From Alphaproteobacteria bacterium (GTDB lineage: Bacteria > Pseudomonadota > Alphaproteobacteria > Rhizobiales > Aestuariivirgaceae), in contig JAHEJE010000129.1 of NCBI GenBank assembly GCA_024639035.1, positions 1-7,976 of the forward strand: 7,976 nt of DNA, given 5' to 3'. The notes under the pieces are model-generated. The model was not told where the DNA came from. It searched no databases and saw only the letters and a list, made by a program, of their open reading frames with translations. The translations under genes and the position numbers were made by a program. Positions 6,139-7,976 of this stretch are shown here, piece after piece. How positions within the stretch are numbered: the first letter of the stretch is position 1; every line of letters begins with the position of its first letter.

Positions 6139-7976
6139 TCAAGAACGCACCCGGGTCTTTTGCGGGTCGTAATGCGGGAAGGCGACAACCGTCGCCGGCA
6201 AGCGTTTCTGGTGGCCGTCAAGCTTGCCGACCTCCACATCGGTGCCCGGCTCGGCATGGCTCACATCGAGCCGGGCGAGCGCGATGGTCTTGCGCAGGAT
6301 CTGTGAGCGGCAGGCGCTGGTCACCTCGCCGATCTGAGCCCGGCCGATGTGGATGCAATCACCGCCGGACACGACGTCATCGCCACCCATCTCTAGCCCG
6401 ACCAGTTTCCTGTGCGGATGCGCCTTGCGGCGGAGCAATGCCTCGCGGCCGATGAAGTCATCCTCCTTCGACTTGAGCGGCACGGTGAAGCCGATGCCGG
6501 CCTCGAACGGATCGGTCTGATCGTCGAACTCGGTGCCGGCGAAGATCAGCCCGGCCTCGATACGCAGAACGTCGAGCGCGGCAAGGCCGGCCGGCCGCAG
6601 GCCATGCGGTTTGCCGGTCTGCCAGATGGCATCGAAAATTTCGGCGGCGTTCGAGGGGTGGCAGAAGACCTCGTATCCCAATTCGCCGGAATAGCCGGTG
6701 CGCGATACCAGGACCGGAGGGCCCTCGAAATCACCCAAGCGGCCGATGGTGAAACGGAACCACCCCAACTCCTCCACCGTCGACTGATCCGGCCGCGTCC
6801 AGATGATATCCTTGAGAATATCGCGGCTGGCGGGACCCTGAACGGCCACATTGTGCTGCTGGTCGGTCGATGAACGGACCCAGGCCTTGAGGCCGAGCCG
6901 TTCGGCCTGCTGGCGCAGCCACTCACCGCCGTATTCGTCACCGCCGATCCAGCGGAAGTTGTCCTGGCCGAGACGGAACACGGTGCCGTCATCGACCATG
7001 CCGCCGTGTTCGTAGCACATGGCGGTGTAGACCACCTGGCCGGTCGACAGCTTTCTGATGTCGCGGGTCATGGTGTACTGCATCAGGGCCTCGGCATCCG
7101 GGCCGGTGATCTCGAACTTGCGCAAAGGCGAAAGATCGATAATGGCGGCCTTCTCGCGACAGGCCCAGTATTCGCCGATCGGGCCGTCGTCGTGGAAGCT
7201 GTTGGGCAGCCAGAAGCCCTTGTATTCGACGAAATCGCGGGTGTGTTTGGCGAAACTTGCGTGAAAGCCTGTTTCGCGGGTCATCTGAGGGTCTGCATCG
7301 GGTGTCATTCTGAAAGCCACTGCTCTTGAGAAAAATTGCTTGGCCGCGTAGGTGCGGACATGTATGTCGGTCGGTTCCCAGCCGTTGGCGGCATCGATGT
7401 CGCACGGGCAGGCCGAGGTCAGGCAGACCAGGTCGGTCAGTGCCTTGAACAGAACATAGTCGCCGGGCCGCGACCAGGGTTCATCGAAGAAGAATGCATT
7501 GGTATCGTCGATGCCGGTGTTGAAGAACAGATTGAGCGCCATCCAGCCGGGGCGCTCGCCGATATCGTACGGCTGCATTGCCGCGTTGAAATTGTCGGAG
7601 CAATTTGCGTGGCCGAAATACCCCATGTCCTCATAGTAGCGGTTGGTGCAGGCGAGACCGAAGGCATCGTGGCGCCCGCAGGTGTCGCGTACAACTTCCA
7701 CAAGCGGCTCAAAACCGGTGTCAAATGCCTTGGACGGCAGGCCGGGGGCAGGATAACCGACGCCGACCAGGGTGCGCGTGGTGGTCGGGTCTAGGGGATG
7801 AACGATGCCCTTGTCGAGCTTGCGCAGCGAAAAACATTGCAGGTCCGAGCACTGCCGGCCATCGACGTCGAGGACCTGGAAATATTCTCCGGCCTTCACG
7901 GTAAAGGCCTGAGCGGTTGCCGTATCGATACGCAGGTCCAGCAACGGCTCGGCCAGCGGCTCCGGCAGGTCGCGGC
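6139..7976 (-). CDS. tdm: Trimethylamine N-oxide demethylase-like DUF1989-GcvT fusion (5' end outside window)
   Basis: The frame is open to the right edge; TTG at 7942-7944 is an internal Leu, with ten more codons upstream. Counting from that codon, 601 residues are visible. Residues about 10-200 are a DUF1989 (urea carboxylase-associated) domain: GRQCSDLQCF (29-38), GRHDAF (90-95), NLFFNT (138-143), SRPGDYV (158-164), SACPCD (177-182). Cys99, Cys115, Cys179 and Cys181 are spaced 16, 64 and 2, as I remember for the zinc ligands of Methylocella Tdm. Residues about 225-595 are a GcvT-type fold: GGMVDDGTV (314-322, the Asp pair at the GcvT catalytic position), VAVQGP (366-371), RTGYSGELGYE (415-425) and LRIEAGL (460-466). 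Tdm splits TMAO to dimethylamine and formaldehyde in the first domain and passes formaldehyde to tetrahydrofolate in the second. If spacing to Tdm holds, about 160 residues are missing. It converges on the transporter operon, with 14 bases between stops. Alternative: another methylamine or betaine demethylase. Confidence 0.75.
   Translation of the reverse strand, partial: RDLPEPLAEPLLDLRIDTATAQAFTVKAGEYFQVLDVDGRQCSDLQCFSLRKLDKGIVHPLDPTTTRTLVGVGYPAPGLPSKAFDTGFEPLVEVVRDTCGRHDAFGLACTNRYYEDMGYFGHANCSDNFNAAMQPYDIGERPGWMALNLFFNTGIDDTNAFFFDEPWSRPGDYVLFKALTDLVCLTSACPCDIDAANGWEPTDIHVRTYAAKQFFSRAVAFRMTPDADPQMTRETGFHASFAKHTRDFVEYKGFWLPNSFHDDGPIGEYWACREKAAIIDLSPLRKFEITGPDAEALMQYTMTRDIRKLSTGQVVYTAMCYEHGGMVDDGTVFRLGQDNFRWIGGDEYGGEWLRQQAERLGLKAWVRSSTDQQHNVAVQGPASRDILKDIIWTRPDQSTVEELGWFRFTIGRLGDFEGPPVLVSRTGYSGELGYEVFCHPSNAAEIFDAIWQTGKPHGLRPAGLAALDVLRIEAGLIFAGTEFDDQTDPFEAGIGFTVPLKSKEDDFIGREALLRRKAHPHRKLVGLEMGGDDVVSGGDCIHIGRAQIGEVTSACRSQILRKTIALARLDVSHAEPGTDVEVGKLDGHQKRLPATVVAFPHYDPQKTRVRS

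Noticed and set aside
6149..6170. Inverted ACCCG/CGGGT near the end of the tdm gene as a terminator
   Set aside because: The stem is five pairs, it lies inside the coding sequence, and it is not followed by a T-run on either strand.
7336..7794. Open frames on the + strand opposite the DUF1989 domain
   Set aside because: No family similarity was recognised, and the - strand frame carries conserved DUF1989 motifs throughout.

Overview
The window looks like a GC-rich chromosomal segment of an alphaproteobacterium, probably Hyphomicrobiales or a relative of the marine Roseobacter lineages. The grounds are the GC-rich third positions, strong GGAGG-type ribosome binding sites, tight operons, and the gene families present: malonyl-CoA decarboxylase, a quaternary-amine ABC transporter, and a DUF1989-GcvT fusion. 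The taxonomic placement is inference.

Left part (1-1516, + strand): the C-terminal half of a malonyl-CoA decarboxylase, followed after 26 bases by a HAD-superfamily hydrolase of the type usually auto-annotated as haloacid dehalogenase type II. The two are probably co-transcribed.

Centre (1517-6124, + strand): a 212-base AT-rich regulatory region carries four AATTGG elements and a degenerate fifth just upstream of a plausible -35/-10 pair. It precedes a three-gene ABC transporter: periplasmic binding protein (1729-2700), ATPase (2847-3878) and a large permease built from two fused ProW-like halves (3875-6124). A convincing intrinsic terminator or attenuator lies between the binding-protein gene and the ATPase gene. 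ATPase and permease overlap by four bases.

Right part (6139-7976, - strand, running off the edge): a convergent gene for a two-domain protein, an N-terminal DUF1989 metal domain plus a C-terminal GcvT-type tetrahydrofolate domain. This is the architecture of trimethylamine N-oxide demethylase (Tdm). Four cysteines with spacing 16/64/2 match what I remember of the Tdm zinc site.

Read together, the transporter is best interpreted as TmoXVW (TMAO uptake) and the convergent gene as tdm. TMAO would be imported across the inner membrane and split to dimethylamine and formaldehyde, and the formaldehyde passed to tetrahydrofolate in the same polypeptide. A glycine betaine or choline transporter is the main alternative for the ABC system; the tdm neighbour is what tips the call. 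The malonyl-CoA decarboxylase/HAD pair has no obvious functional link to TMAO. I see no mobile elements, RNA genes or CRISPR.
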